Positions 47,101 to 55,898 of a stretch of 64,000 nt of DNA are shown here, piece after piece. Origin of the DNA: Methylobacillus flagellatus_A (lineage in GTDB: Bacteria > Pseudomonadota > Gammaproteobacteria > Burkholderiales > Methylophilaceae); NCBI RefSeq assembly GCF_031344055.1, contig NZ_JADBEN010000003.1. One strand, 5' to 3'. Below the pieces are notes generated by a model. That model saw only the letters and a list, made by a program, of their open reading frames with translations. It was not told the origin of the DNA and made no database searches. Position numbers and translations under genes: made by a program. Within the stretch, counting starts at the first letter, position 1, and every line of letters begins with the position of its first letter.

Positions 47101-47357
47101 TCGAGCAGGACAAACGCGCAGGCAAGCCCGAATGGGAAGCCATCGTCGAATCCGCCGTGCGCCGCTTCCGGCCCATCATGCTCACCGCCGCGGCGGCGAT
47201 CCTGGCGATGATCCCGCTCACGCGCAACACGTTCTTCGGCCCGATGGCGGTCGCGATCATGGGCGGGTTGACCGTCGCCACCGTGTTGACGATATTGTCG
47301 CTGCCGGCACTGTATGCCGCCTGGTATCGGGTTAGAATGCCGGACGACCAACCCTGA
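44181..47357 (+). CDS. RND efflux permease (AcrB/MdtB-like, HAE1-type)
   Basis: 1058 residues with twelve membrane helices and two large periplasmic loops (about 40-335 and 570-870). The proton-relay aspartates are in LGLLVDDAIIAVEMM (about 410-424). TSTAIPMLTGTLVTVAGFLP and AIALSGMIMRNSVILVDQIE complete the family signature. It should export amphiphilic compounds using the proton gradient. The substrate range is not readable. It is coupled to the adaptor upstream and followed by a TolC gene, so the operon encodes a whole tripartite pump. Confidence 0.95.
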   Translation: MNDHRQPFNLSSWALEHRSLVLYFMLVLTLAGMLAYTKLGQSEDPPFTFKVMVVRTMWPGASTHEVEQQVTDKLEKKLQELPYLDILRSYSRPGESLIFILAKDSTPPAAVPDVWYQARKKIGDIRNTLPDGIQGPFFNDEFGDVYGNLYALHGEGYDYARLKEQAESIRGELLKIKDVAKVEFFGEQPQRIYVELANAKLATLGISTSILLETLQQQNQVNSAGAYDSGPEHIRLAVSGRFDRLDNLRELKLRANGNEFRLGDIAKVYRGFEDPPTARVRYMGKETLLLGVAMNHGGDIIQLGHSLDNAVARIDAQLPVGLSLDTVSSQPRAVVHSVDDFVRSLVEALVIVLGVSLLSLGLRTGIVVAIVIPVVLAITFLLMEIFGVGLHKISLGALILALGLLVDDAIIAVEMMSSKMEQGWERMKAASFAFTSTAIPMLTGTLVTVAGFLPIATAASSTGEYTRSIFQVSAIALLASWVAAVIFVPYLGYYLLPDYRQQAAKPPSRMARWLQRIAPRISRRLAERRQRHLQHMAAGGHADIYDSRFYRRLRSLIIQCVRHRWMVIIVTVLLFIASVAGFGLVQQQFFPDSTRPELIVDLRLAEGSSYAATDAEVKKLEQWLQRQSGIENYVAYIGSGSPRFYLPLDQQLSQRSFAQFVVLTEGNAEREALRGKLLHLFDTDFPALRASVLRLENGPPVGFPVQFRVSGPDVDKIRDISHQVAEIMRRNTNLSNVQLDWEEPSKVMKIEVDQSKARLLGVSSTDIANLLNAAMRGLYVTEFREGIERIDLVLRGDTLERTHLSHLPELMVPTSAGASVPLSQLATITPGFEDAVIWRRNRTPTITVRANLIGDLQAPVVSSQVEKQLVELRRRLPLGYSLETGGAVEESAKGGQSVAAGVPLFIFAVLTILMLQLQSLSRTFLVVLTAPLGLIGVTIALLIFNKPFGFVAMLGTIALSGMIMRNSVILVDQIEQDKRAGKPEWEAIVESAVRRFRPIMLTAAAAILAMIPLTRNTFFGPMAVAIMGGLTVATVLTILSLPALYAAWYRVRMPDDQP

Positions 47358-47391
47358 CAAGGTATTAACAGATATTTCAGAGATGACTGCC

Positions 47392-48762
47392 ATGAGAGTT
47401 GCCCACATTCCATTATTCTTCATTGCCGTAGCCGGCCTGGCTTCGTTCCAGGCACAAGCCGCCGCCAATGGGCAGAACCTGCTCGACATCTACGAAATCG
47501 CCTTGACCAACGACCCGACGCTGGCTGCCGCACGCAGCGGCAACTTGGCGGCGCAGGAAAAAATCGAGCAGGGCAAGGCGCTGTACCGCCCCACCGTCAA
47601 CTTCACGACGGATGCCAGCCATTCCGAGACCGACATCCGCTATCTTGGGCAGAACGCCATTTTCCGCAATGCGGGCCGGGAGTCCTTCGACACCTTCGGC
47701 TTCGGCGTCAACTTCAGCCAGCCCATCCTGCGCAAGGAAAACTGGGTGCAGATGAAGCAGGCGGAAACCCAGGTGTCGCAAGCGGACAAGCAATTGATCC
47801 AATCGCAGCAGGAGTTGATGCTGCGTAGCGCCCAGGCCTATTTCGACGTACTCATGGCGCAGGACCAGATCGACCTCATCAACAGCCAGAAAGCGGCGAT
47901 TGCCGAGCAGCTGGAACAAGCCAAGGCCAATTTCGAGGTGGGCACCGCCACCATCACCGACGTGAATGAGGCCCAGGCGAGGTTCGACCTGCTTAAGGCC
48001 CAGGAAATCGCTGTGCTCAACGATTACGAGGTGCGCAAGCGCGCAGTGCAGGCCATCACTGGACGCTTGCCCGAGCGCCTTGCCACGGTGCGTCAGGACC
48101 TGAAAACCCGTTCGCCCCAGCCGCTGGACATGGAGCAATGGGTCAACCTTGCCGTACAGAACAACCTGACGCTGAGCATCCAGCAGGAAGCGCTGCGGCT
48201 CGCCACGCAAGAAGTCGAGCGCATGAGCGCAGGGCACTGGCCCACGCTGGACATGGTGGGCAGTTATGCCGACACCCGCGCGAGCGGTAGCCCCAACGGC
48301 TTCGGCAGCGATCTGCAGAACGCCACCATCGGCCTCAGGCTGAACATCCCGCTGTACCAAGGCGGTGCTGTCAGCTCCCGCGTGCGCGAAGCCGTCGCCA
48401 ACCAGCAAAGAGCCCAGGACGAAGTCGAGGCGGCACGCAGGAAATCCGAACTGGATACGCGCCAGGCCTACCTGAACCTCACCGGCAGCGTGGCGCAGGT
48501 CCAGGCCTATGAACAGGCGCTCAGTTCCAGCCAGAGCCAGCTCGATTCCACCAACCTGGGCTACGAGGTCGGCGTTCGCAATAGCGTGGATGTGCTCAAT
48601 GCCCAGCAGCAATTGTTCACCGCCAAGCGCGACCTGCTGCAATCGCGCTACAACTACCTGATGAATGTGCTCCGGCTAAGATATGCCGTCGGCCTGCTGA
48701 ATGAGGCCGACTTGAGCGAAGTCAACGAGCGCCTGGTCCTGACCAGCCAATTGTCGGACTGA
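47392..48762 (+). CDS. TolC-family outer-membrane efflux channel
   Basis: 456 residues from the ATG at 47392 (AGAG 8 bases upstream); an ATG at 47383 is possible. A signal peptide (1-22, ending AQAAA) is followed by two repeated TolC halves: NLLDIYEIALTNDPTLAAAR and MEQWVNLAVQNNLTLSIQQE open each, and FGVNFSQPILRKENWVQMKQ and GLRLNIPLYQGGAVSSRVRE are the paired beta segments. The TolI/TolC subtype is common beside RND genes. It should form the outer channel of the pump encoded upstream. Confidence 0.94.
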   Translation: MRVAHIPLFFIAVAGLASFQAQAAANGQNLLDIYEIALTNDPTLAAARSGNLAAQEKIEQGKALYRPTVNFTTDASHSETDIRYLGQNAIFRNAGRESFDTFGFGVNFSQPILRKENWVQMKQAETQVSQADKQLIQSQQELMLRSAQAYFDVLMAQDQIDLINSQKAAIAEQLEQAKANFEVGTATITDVNEAQARFDLLKAQEIAVLNDYEVRKRAVQAITGRLPERLATVRQDLKTRSPQPLDMEQWVNLAVQNNLTLSIQQEALRLATQEVERMSAGHWPTLDMVGSYADTRASGSPNGFGSDLQNATIGLRLNIPLYQGGAVSSRVREAVANQQRAQDEVEAARRKSELDTRQAYLNLTGSVAQVQAYEQALSSSQSQLDSTNLGYEVGVRNSVDVLNAQQQLFTAKRDLLQSRYNYLMNVLRLRYAVGLLNEADLSEVNERLVLTSQLSD

Positions 48763-48788
48763 GCGACGATAGAGCCGGGAACAAGTCC

Positions 48789-49346
48789 ATGCCCGCCGCC
48801 GATTTAGCCGTCCGCTCCCTCAGCCAGCTCGTCGTCATCGACGTCCAGGAAAGGCTCGCCGCCGCCATGGACCAGGATGCCATGACGTCGGTGGCGCGTT
48901 ATTGCGATATCCTGCTGCAGGCCTCCCGCCTGCTCGACGTGCCCGCCATCTGCACCGAGCAATATCCCAAGGGCCTGGGCAATACGATCGCCGGCCTGCA
49001 AGACAGCTTGGGCCATGCCTGCAGGATAGAGAAAACCGCGTTTTCCTGTTACGCGGTGCCCGCGTTCCGCGAGCGATTGCACGCCGACCGGCCGCAAATC
49101 GTGCTCGCAGGCATGGAAGCCCATATCTGCGTGCTGCAGACCGCATTGCAATTGCAGCAGGACGGCTACCAGGCGATCGTGGCGGAAGATGCCGTGCTGT
49201 CGCGCGACCCGGCCAACAAGGCCAATGCATTGCCGAGGCTGCGCCAGGCGGGCGTGATCGTCAGCAATACGGAATCCATCGTGTTCGAGTGGCTGGGTGT
49301 TGCCGAAGGCGAAGCCTTCAAGGCGGTTTCCCGGCTGGTGCGGTAA
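48789..49346 (+). CDS. Isochorismatase-like cysteine hydrolase
   Basis: 185 residues. The isochorismatase fold is visible: LSQLVVIDVQERLAAAMDQD (catalytic Asp, residues 11-30), RIEKTAFSCYAVP with the Lys, and GMEAHICVLQTALQLQQDGY with the nucleophile Cys. The group contains YcaC-type and nicotinamidase-like hydrolases; the substrate is unknown. It begins 26 bases after tolC and may be the last gene of the efflux operon. Confidence 0.88.
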   Translation: MPAADLAVRSLSQLVVIDVQERLAAAMDQDAMTSVARYCDILLQASRLLDVPAICTEQYPKGLGNTIAGLQDSLGHACRIEKTAFSCYAVPAFRERLHADRPQIVLAGMEAHICVLQTALQLQQDGYQAIVAEDAVLSRDPANKANALPRLRQAGVIVSNTESIVFEWLGVAEGEAFKAVSRLVR

Positions 49347-49367
49347 TCCGGCCCAGTCGGGCCGGGA

Positions 49368-50645
49368 TTACCTATCGGGCAGGTAGCGCGACACCAAATC
49401 CGCAATGCGCTGCGTAGCGCCTCCCGCGCTGGCGCTGAATTCCAGCGCCTTCCAGCTCATGGACTGGCGCAGCTCCGGATCACCAAACAGGCGTTGCAAG
49501 GCCCGCGCCAGGTCTGCCACGTCCTGCACGCGCCAGGCAGCCTTGGCCGCAATCGCCATTTCCGTCGCCGCGGCGAAATTGAACGTATGCGGGCCGACCA
49601 GCACCGGCTTGCTCATGGCGCTGGCCTCGATCAGGTTCTGCCCGCCCAGCGGTTGCAAACTGCCGCCGATAAAGGCGGCATCGCAGGCCGCATAGTAGGC
49701 GAACATTTCCCCCATGCTGTCGCCCAGCACCACCTCCACATTGGCGGGTACCGCCTGCGATAGCTTGGAGCGTCGCAAGAAATGAATGCCGCGCCGCGTC
49801 AACAGGTTGGCTACCTCGTCGAAGCGTTGCGGATGGCGCGGCACGATGACAGTCAGCAACTGCGGCAATTTTGCCGCAGCAACCGCATCCAGGATCATCG
49901 CCTCCTCGCCGTCTCGCGTGCTGGCGGCAAGAAACACCGGCCGAGTACGGCCAAAATGCTCGCGCAATGCCTCGCCCTGCGCCGACGCCTCTGGCGGCGG
50001 CGTCACATCGAACTTCAGGTTGCCCGTCACCTCGACCGGCAAGCTGTGTCCATGCGCTGCAACCAGCGATTGCAAGCGCTCCGCATCCTGCATGGTCTGC
50101 GCCGCAATCGCCGTCAATTGCCGCAAACCATTGCCGGCCAGGCGTCCCAGCCGGGCATATCCTTGCGCAGACTTTGCGGAAAGCCGCGCATTCACCAACA
50201 GGATGGGGATATCACGCGTCTTGCAGCCTGCAATCAGGTTGAACCACAATTCGGTTTCCATCAGCATGCCCAGCCTGGGCTGGAAATGCCCGAGGAATCG
50301 CGCAACCGCGCCCCGCGTGTCGTAAGGTAGGTAACAGCGCAACACGCTGTCGCCGAACAATTGCTCCCCAGCCTCGCGCCCGGTGGGCGTCGCATGCGTA
50401 ATGAGGATTTGGTATTGCGGATATCGCTGTTGCAAGCGCTTGATCAATGGCGCCGCGCCGCGGGTTTCCCCCACGGACACACAATGCATCCAGATGACGG
50501 GCTTGGTCACCGGCGTCTTGAAAAAACCGAACCTTTCCCTCCAATGCCGGCGGTATTCCGGCTGGCGCATACCGCGCCACAACAGCCGCAGGGGGGCAAC
50601 AGGCAACAGGAGGTAAATCAGGAGGGTGTAAATTAGGCGCGGCAT
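49368..50645 (-). CDS. waaA: 3-deoxy-D-manno-octulosonic acid transferase
   Basis: 425 residues from the ATG at 50645 (MPRLIYTLLIYLLLPVAPLR), exactly the length of E. coli WaaA. The N-terminal membrane-anchoring segment is followed by VIWMHCVSVGETRGAAPLIK with the conserved Glu, GMLMETELWFNLIAGCKTRD, and the C-terminal donor site GDSMGEMFAYYAACDAAFIG, GGQNLIEASAMSKPVLVGPH. It adds Kdo to lipid A at the inner membrane. It converges on the cysteine hydrolase gene and diverges from the kinase gene at 50712. Confidence 0.96.
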   Translation of the reverse strand: MPRLIYTLLIYLLLPVAPLRLLWRGMRQPEYRRHWRERFGFFKTPVTKPVIWMHCVSVGETRGAAPLIKRLQQRYPQYQILITHATPTGREAGEQLFGDSVLRCYLPYDTRGAVARFLGHFQPRLGMLMETELWFNLIAGCKTRDIPILLVNARLSAKSAQGYARLGRLAGNGLRQLTAIAAQTMQDAERLQSLVAAHGHSLPVEVTGNLKFDVTPPPEASAQGEALREHFGRTRPVFLAASTRDGEEAMILDAVAAAKLPQLLTVIVPRHPQRFDEVANLLTRRGIHFLRRSKLSQAVPANVEVVLGDSMGEMFAYYAACDAAFIGGSLQPLGGQNLIEASAMSKPVLVGPHTFNFAAATEMAIAAKAAWRVQDVADLARALQRLFGDPELRQSMSWKALEFSASAGGATQRIADLVSRYLPDR

Positions 50646-50711
50646 AAGCCAATTTTCGCATGAATACAGGGCATAATCACGCATCGTGATTTTTGCATCT
50701 ACCTGACAGCG

Positions 50712-52550
50712 GTGATTTTAAGGACCTTCGTTTTCCTCTTGCTGATTTGCGTGGGCTGGATAAGCAGCGCCCACGCCAACGACCTGATCGCCAAGCGCGA
50801 AATATTCAGCGACCCCAGCGGCCGGCTGGATATCGGCCAGATCCAGCGGCAGGACTTCAAGCCGGTGGAAAACCTCCTCATCGCCGGTTATACGCCCGCC
50901 ACACAATGGATGCGCATTGTCGTGGCCCCGACCTCCGAGAAAAATATCGAACTCAGGATACGGCCCACCTACCTCGATGAAGTCACGCTCTATTACCAGG
51001 ATCCCCAGCGGCCCGGTACATGGTTATCCAAGGCTGCCGGCGATCGATACGCCTACCGGGACCGTGAACGCCACAATGCCATTACCCACGGTTTCGTCAT
51101 CGATGGGCAGCCCGTTCCGACGGTGTACTACCTCAAGCTGCGCACCACCAGCACATCATTGATGTATGTGGAGGTCCTGACGCATACCGACGCCAACCTG
51201 AAGGAGATGCGTCAACATCTCATGATGGTGTTCTATCTCGCCATCATGCTCTGGCTGGGCGTCTGGTCGGCCAACAGCTTCATCGCCCGGCCTGACCTGA
51301 CCATGGGGCTGTTCACGGTTTACCAGGCCAGCCACATGGCTTACGCGTTGGCCTTGTTCGGCTATTTGGCGCCGTTCGTTCCGCAAGCGCACCCGGCACT
51401 CAACGACACCCTGACCAGCATCATTATCCTGACTACCGTATGGATCAGCATCCTGTTCCATTACGTCCAGCTATCCGCATACCGGCCCAACAAGACCGCA
51501 CTGCGTGCCTTGCTCGCGATGGCGTTTTCCTACCCGGTGCTCATGTATGGATTGTTCAATGGGCATGCCCGCGAAGCGCTGCAGTTCAATGCCTACATCG
51601 TTCTCACGGCCGTGCCGCTGTTCTTGATACTCGCAATGACGGCAAGCAAGGAAAACAGCCCGAGCCGCAAAACGCTGAGGATCATCTACGGCCTCCATAC
51701 CCTGTCCCTCGCCATTACGACCTTGCCGATCATTGGCTGGTCGTCCGCGACCGAGTGGCACCTGAATGCCATCCTGGGCCATAGCATGATCTCGGGCCTC
51801 CTGCTCTATATCATCCTGCAACAGCGCTCGAACAGCATGCGCAAGGAGTCTGAAAACGCGAAGCTGTCGCTCAGGCTAGCGCAGAAGGAATTGAGTTTCG
51901 AACGGCAGAAACGCGACGAGATGGGATATTTCATGGCCATGATCACGCATGAGCTCAAGACGCCGTTGGCCGTCATCCGCCTATCGCTGGATTCGCTCGG
52001 GCTCAGCGGAACGTCAAAACAGCATATCGAGCAAAGCATCGGCGACATCAGCAGCATGATCGACCGTTGCGCGCAGATAAACAAACTCGAGGAGCAACGC
52101 GTCCAGCTCAATTACGAGATGTGCTCACCGGATGCCATCTTGCATGCATTGATCGGCGAATATGCATGCACGGACCGCGTAGAGCTTTCCATGCACATCA
52201 CCGGGCCATTCCGCTGCGATCAGATGATGTTGCGGCTCATGCTCCGCAACTTGCTCGAAAACGCATTGAAATATTCGCCTGCCGATAGCCCGATCTCCAT
52301 CCGCATCAACGCCCAGACGGAAAACGACGGCAGGAGCGGCGTCGCCGTTTCATTCGAGAACAGCGTGGACCAGCCTCCCGACCTCATGCGCATCTTCGAC
52401 AAATATTACCGCGAAGCCAACTCAAGCAAGCACACCGGATTCGGCCTTGGGCTTTATCTGTCGCGCGCAGTGGCGTTATCATTGAACGGTTCGCTGAACG
52501 CAAGCGTGCATCACCACCGTATCAGATTCATCTTATGGCTACCCAATTAA
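50712..52550 (+). CDS. 7TMR-DISM sensor histidine kinase
   Basis: 612 residues starting with GTG at 50712. A signal peptide (1-22) leads to a periplasmic 7TMR-DISM-type sensing domain (about 25-160), seven membrane helices (about 165-372), a coiled-coil linker, and a kinase core. H413 lies in MITHELKTPLAVIRLSLDSL; the N-box is LRNLLENALKYSP and the G-box GFGLGLYLSRAVALS. It should autophosphorylate and pass phosphate to the regulator that overlaps it by 16 bases. Periplasmic DISMED2 domains often bind carbohydrates; this is not demonstrable here. Confidence 0.92.
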   Translation: MILRTFVFLLLICVGWISSAHANDLIAKREIFSDPSGRLDIGQIQRQDFKPVENLLIAGYTPATQWMRIVVAPTSEKNIELRIRPTYLDEVTLYYQDPQRPGTWLSKAAGDRYAYRDRERHNAITHGFVIDGQPVPTVYYLKLRTTSTSLMYVEVLTHTDANLKEMRQHLMMVFYLAIMLWLGVWSANSFIARPDLTMGLFTVYQASHMAYALALFGYLAPFVPQAHPALNDTLTSIIILTTVWISILFHYVQLSAYRPNKTALRALLAMAFSYPVLMYGLFNGHAREALQFNAYIVLTAVPLFLILAMTASKENSPSRKTLRIIYGLHTLSLAITTLPIIGWSSATEWHLNAILGHSMISGLLLYIILQQRSNSMRKESENAKLSLRLAQKELSFERQKRDEMGYFMAMITHELKTPLAVIRLSLDSLGLSGTSKQHIEQSIGDISSMIDRCAQINKLEEQRVQLNYEMCSPDAILHALIGEYACTDRVELSMHITGPFRCDQMMLRLMLRNLLENALKYSPADSPISIRINAQTENDGRSGVAVSFENSVDQPPDLMRIFDKYYREANSSKHTGFGLGLYLSRAVALSLNGSLNASVHHHRIRFILWLPN

Positions 52551-53236
52551 ACATCGTGGTCGTGGAAGACCACGACGCATTGAGAGAAGTTACCGTCAAT
52601 GCCCTTGCCGGCAAGGGACACCACGTCACAGGGCTGGAGTCGGCCGAGGCGCTGTACGAGCACCCCAACATCCAATGCATCGACCTGATGCTCATCGACC
52701 TCAATCTGCCCGGCGAAAGCGGGCTGACACTGACCCGCCGCATCCGCCAGACTCACCCCAATGTGGGCATCATCATCGTCAGCGCCAACAATCTTGCGGA
52801 ACACAAAATGGCAGGTTACGACCAGGGCGCCGACATCTACCTGACCAAACCCGCCGCGCTTGAGGAACTGAATAGCGCCATCAACGCATTGGCAAGGCGG
52901 TTGAGGCCGCAGCAAGGCCAGAGCCAGTCGTGCCTGACGCTCCACTCCAGGACGCGCCAACTGGTACTGCATCAGTCCAGCGTCTCCCTCAACCCCCAGG
53001 AAACTTCTGTCGTCCTGGCCTTGCTGCGCGCGCCCGATCAGCGCCTGGAAACCTGGCAGCTGCTCGAGGTGGCGGGACGCGACCATCCCGATTACAGCAA
53101 GGCCTCGCTCGAAGTGCTGATTGTGCGGCTGCGGAAAAAACTCACGCAGATCAGCCCGCAGCCACACTTGAACCCTATCCAGGCCATCCGCAACTACGGC
53201 TACCAGCTCTGCGCCAGCATCACCATCGCCGATTAA
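52535..53236 (+). CDS. OmpR-type response regulator
   Basis: 233 residues. The receiver domain has the acidic pocket E11/D12, phosphoacceptor D55 (LMLIDLNLPGESGL) and Lys105 (YLTKPAALEEL). The C-terminal winged helix (about 135-230) shows VSLNPQETSVVLALLRAPDQ, VLIVRLRKKLTQI and AIRNYGYQL, the OmpR/PhoB pattern. It overlaps the kinase gene, so they form a pair. Its likely target is the direct repeat just downstream in front of the autotransporter gene. Confidence 0.93.
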   Translation: MATQLNIVVVEDHDALREVTVNALAGKGHHVTGLESAEALYEHPNIQCIDLMLIDLNLPGESGLTLTRRIRQTHPNVGIIIVSANNLAEHKMAGYDQGADIYLTKPAALEELNSAINALARRLRPQQGQSQSCLTLHSRTRQLVLHQSSVSLNPQETSVVLALLRAPDQRLETWQLLEVAGRDHPDYSKASLEVLIVRLRKKLTQISPQPHLNPIQAIRNYGYQLCASITIAD

Positions 53237-53244
53237 CCCCATGC

Positions 53245-53264
53245 TTTGTAGGTTTCTGTAGGTT
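53245..53264. promoter_or_regulatory. Tandem direct repeat before the autotransporter gene
   Basis: TTTGTAGGTT-TCTGTAGGTT: two copies in direct order, 10 bases apart centre to centre, the spacing used by OmpR/PhoB-type regulators. It is a candidate binding site of the regulator encoded directly upstream. No clear -35/-10 was identified. Confidence 0.5.
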
Positions 53265-53349
53265 TTCTTCCCTGCCCCTTTGCTAGCATCCCGGCACGTG
53301 CCTGATGCACTGCATTAAATATACATATTGTTATTCGGGGGAGGAACTC

Positions 53350-55035
53350 ATGAACCAGCCACACCAAAATGGCTTAATGTCGGCTAAAGGCCTTAAGAAG
53401 AAGCTAACGCTTGCAACCATCATTAGCGCGTTGTTTTCACAAACGCTATATGCGCACACTTCATCCGTTGGCTATGAAAACGCAGGGCCTGGTTCCGTCA
53501 CTTTCTGGTATGGCACCTATCACTCCAATACCTCTTTCACAGAAGGCAGTCTTGAGGTAAGCGGACCCAACAGCTATTCATCCACCGTATCCTTCTCCCT
53601 GCTCGTGACCGACAAACCTGCCGGGCTGATTGATGGGGTCACCAATTTCTACTCCGATGGCACCACATTGGTTGCCACACCAACAACTTCCGGTCACATT
53701 GCACAATCATGGCAAGGCGCCACCTTCAGCAACCTGACACCTGGCACTTATACGTTCACGTACATTCCTATTGCCAGCCCCACGCTGGAATGGGCACCGG
53801 TAGACTTGATCATCCTTTCCAGCTCCGTCATCCTGGATGCCTCGATACTCGGCGGTGGCCTGTTCACCCCCAATTCCACGACTCACAGCTCAGGCGCTGC
53901 TGGCGTACTGGATAGCCTCGTAGGCAATGCCAACACTTCCATGAGCAATGCGCTGGCAGACCTGGTATTGCTATCCAAGGAACAACAAACGGCGGCATTG
54001 AACCGTATCGCGCCCAATACCAACCAGGCTTCAAGCTTTGCCGCCGCACAAACCATCTCGGGCAACCTGGACACAGTCCAGATGCGGCTGGACTCCCTTC
54101 GGATCGACGGCTTCCAGACCTCGCTCGCTGAAGACCTCAAGGCAGGCAAGGTCAAGCTTGCAGCCAATGGCGATTTATCCACCATCTTCACCAGCACCCT
54201 GAAGAAACACGGCTTCTGGACCAAGGTGTTTGGCGGGCGCGGCAACCAGGATATGCGCTCCGGCTTTGCAGGTTACAACATGAGCACCGCCGGTATGGCG
54301 TTTGGCGGCGATACATTGCTGGATAACAACTGGGTAGTAGGCGGCGCTTTCACTTACGCCAAGACCAACGTCAATATGAGCGATTTCCGCGATGGGGATC
54401 GTAGCGATATCAAGACCTATCAATTAACGGCTTATGCCGCAAAAGATTTCGGCAAATGGTATCTGGAAAGCATGCTGGCTTATGCGCGGCAAAACTACGA
54501 CAGCTCTAGAAATACCGCGATCAGCGGCATCGCCAAAGGCAGCTATGACGGCGATCAGGTCGCTGCCCGCGTGAATATCGGCTTCCCATTGACATTTGGC
54601 AGCCGTTCAACCATTACGCCGATTGTGGGCTTGGAGTGGATCAATCTCAAGCAGGATGGCTACACAGAAAAGGGTGGCAGCCCGCTCGCTCTGAAATATC
54701 AGGATGAATCTGCCGACCGGGTGCGCAGTTTAGTCGCGGTCAAGTTCTCGAGCGACGTCGAACTATCCAACGGCATCCGCATGTTCCCGGCTGTTCAGCT
54801 CGGATGGCGCCATGACTTCAAGAATGACGGCTTGAATGCCACCACCAACTTCATCGGCGGAGGGGCATCGTTCAAAACGGAAGGCCAGGAAATCGCCAGG
54901 AACACTTACAGCCTCGGAGGTGCGCTGCGTTTCCAACGGACTGAGGATTTTTCGCTCTCATTGCAGCTCGACGGGGAACGCACAACCGGCTACAGCGCAG
55001 TCACCGGCCAGATTGTCGGCCATTGGAAGTTCTGA
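53350..55035 (+). CDS. Autotransporter-type outer-membrane protein
   Basis: 561 residues from the ATG at 53350 behind GGGGGAGGAACTC. A long N-terminal signal region (about 1-37, ending LYAHTSS) is followed by a Ser/Thr/Gly-rich passenger (about 40-270) with few charged residues. The C-terminal beta-barrel (about 300-561) fits the autotransporter domain: FWTKVFGGRGNQDMRSGFAG, GMAFGGDTLLDNNWVVGGAF and YQLTAYAAKDFGKWYLESML, ending GHWKF with a terminal Phe. The passenger family was not recognised; surface adhesion is inferred. It is monocistronic behind the two-component genes. Confidence 0.88.
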   Translation: MNQPHQNGLMSAKGLKKKLTLATIISALFSQTLYAHTSSVGYENAGPGSVTFWYGTYHSNTSFTEGSLEVSGPNSYSSTVSFSLLVTDKPAGLIDGVTNFYSDGTTLVATPTTSGHIAQSWQGATFSNLTPGTYTFTYIPIASPTLEWAPVDLIILSSSVILDASILGGGLFTPNSTTHSSGAAGVLDSLVGNANTSMSNALADLVLLSKEQQTAALNRIAPNTNQASSFAAAQTISGNLDTVQMRLDSLRIDGFQTSLAEDLKAGKVKLAANGDLSTIFTSTLKKHGFWTKVFGGRGNQDMRSGFAGYNMSTAGMAFGGDTLLDNNWVVGGAFTYAKTNVNMSDFRDGDRSDIKTYQLTAYAAKDFGKWYLESMLAYARQNYDSSRNTAISGIAKGSYDGDQVAARVNIGFPLTFGSRSTITPIVGLEWINLKQDGYTEKGGSPLALKYQDESADRVRSLVAVKFSSDVELSNGIRMFPAVQLGWRHDFKNDGLNATTNFIGGGASFKTEGQEIARNTYSLGGALRFQRTEDFSLSLQLDGERTTGYSAVTGQIVGHWKF

Positions 55036-55092
55036 ATCCCGGCCCTGGATTTTCCACACTATCAAGCCCGCAAAACCTAGCTGGCTCTATTG

Positions 55093-55117
55093 AAACCCGG
55101 CACACTGCCGGGTTTTT
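55093..55117 (+). terminator. Intrinsic terminator after the autotransporter gene
   Basis: AAACCCGGCA-CAC-TGCCGGGTTTTT, a perfect stem followed by T-run 57 bases after the stop. Confidence 0.92.
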
Positions 55118-55255
55118 CTTGATACATATCTCCCTAGCAAATTCATTTCAGCCACCAACATAAGCTGATCTCTTTATACTGGCAGGTGAATATCCAGCCT
55201 TCATCACTTCGTTGAGAAGGACAACAATACCAACCATGGAAAGAGGAGATAAGCC

Positions 55256-55852
55256 ATGACCACAACATTGAGAGATTTGACCGGGCTAGGCCAGAAACCT
55301 GCATCATTGACGGATTCAGCCCTGATTCTGATCGACTGCCAGAACACCTATCGCGAAGGCATCATGGCACTGGAAGGAGTGGAGCCTGCACTGCAGGAAG
55401 CCAGGCGTCTGCTGGAGAAGGCACGCGAACTCGAAGTGCCCGTGATTCATATCCAGCATGACGCAGGTGAAGGTACGCCATATGACATTCGCGCCCATAT
55501 CGGCAAGATCGCGGACGTGGTCGCCCCCATCGAAAACGAAGTGGTCATTACCAAGCATTATCCCAATTCCTTTGTCGGAACGAACCTGGATGAAGTCTTG
55601 AAGGCCAAAGGCATCCACAACATTGTGCTGGCAGGCTTCATGACGCACATGTGCATCAACTCCACCGCGCATGGCGGCTTCAACCTGGGATATGCGCCTA
55701 CCGTGGTCGCCAGCGCCACCGCAACCCGTGCGCTTCCCGGTACAGATGGCAGCATCATCCCGGCAGCCGATGTGCACAAAGCAGCGCTGGCGGCTACGCG
55801 CGATTTGTATGCCGCCATTGCCAATGGCGTGGATGAAGTCGTTCGGGCATAA
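55256..55852 (+). CDS. Isochorismatase-family cysteine hydrolase
   Basis: 198 residues. SALILIDCQNTYREGIMALE (about 21-40, catalytic Asp), VVITKHYPNSFVGTNLDEVL with the Lys, and AGFMTHMCINSTAHGGFNLG with nucleophile Cys define the fold. VEPALQEARRLLEKARELEV is typical. The ATG at 55256 is preceded by AGAGGAGATAAGCC. It differs from the hydrolase at 48789 and may act on an amide such as nicotinamide or a carbamate, which I cannot decide. It is monocistronic. Confidence 0.88.
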   Translation: MTTTLRDLTGLGQKPASLTDSALILIDCQNTYREGIMALEGVEPALQEARRLLEKARELEVPVIHIQHDAGEGTPYDIRAHIGKIADVVAPIENEVVITKHYPNSFVGTNLDEVLKAKGIHNIVLAGFMTHMCINSTAHGGFNLGYAPTVVASATATRALPGTDGSIIPAADVHKAALAATRDLYAAIANGVDEVVRA

Positions 55853-55898
55853 ATTTACACGGGGCTGGGCAGGCCAGGCTGCCAAACACTCACATGCA

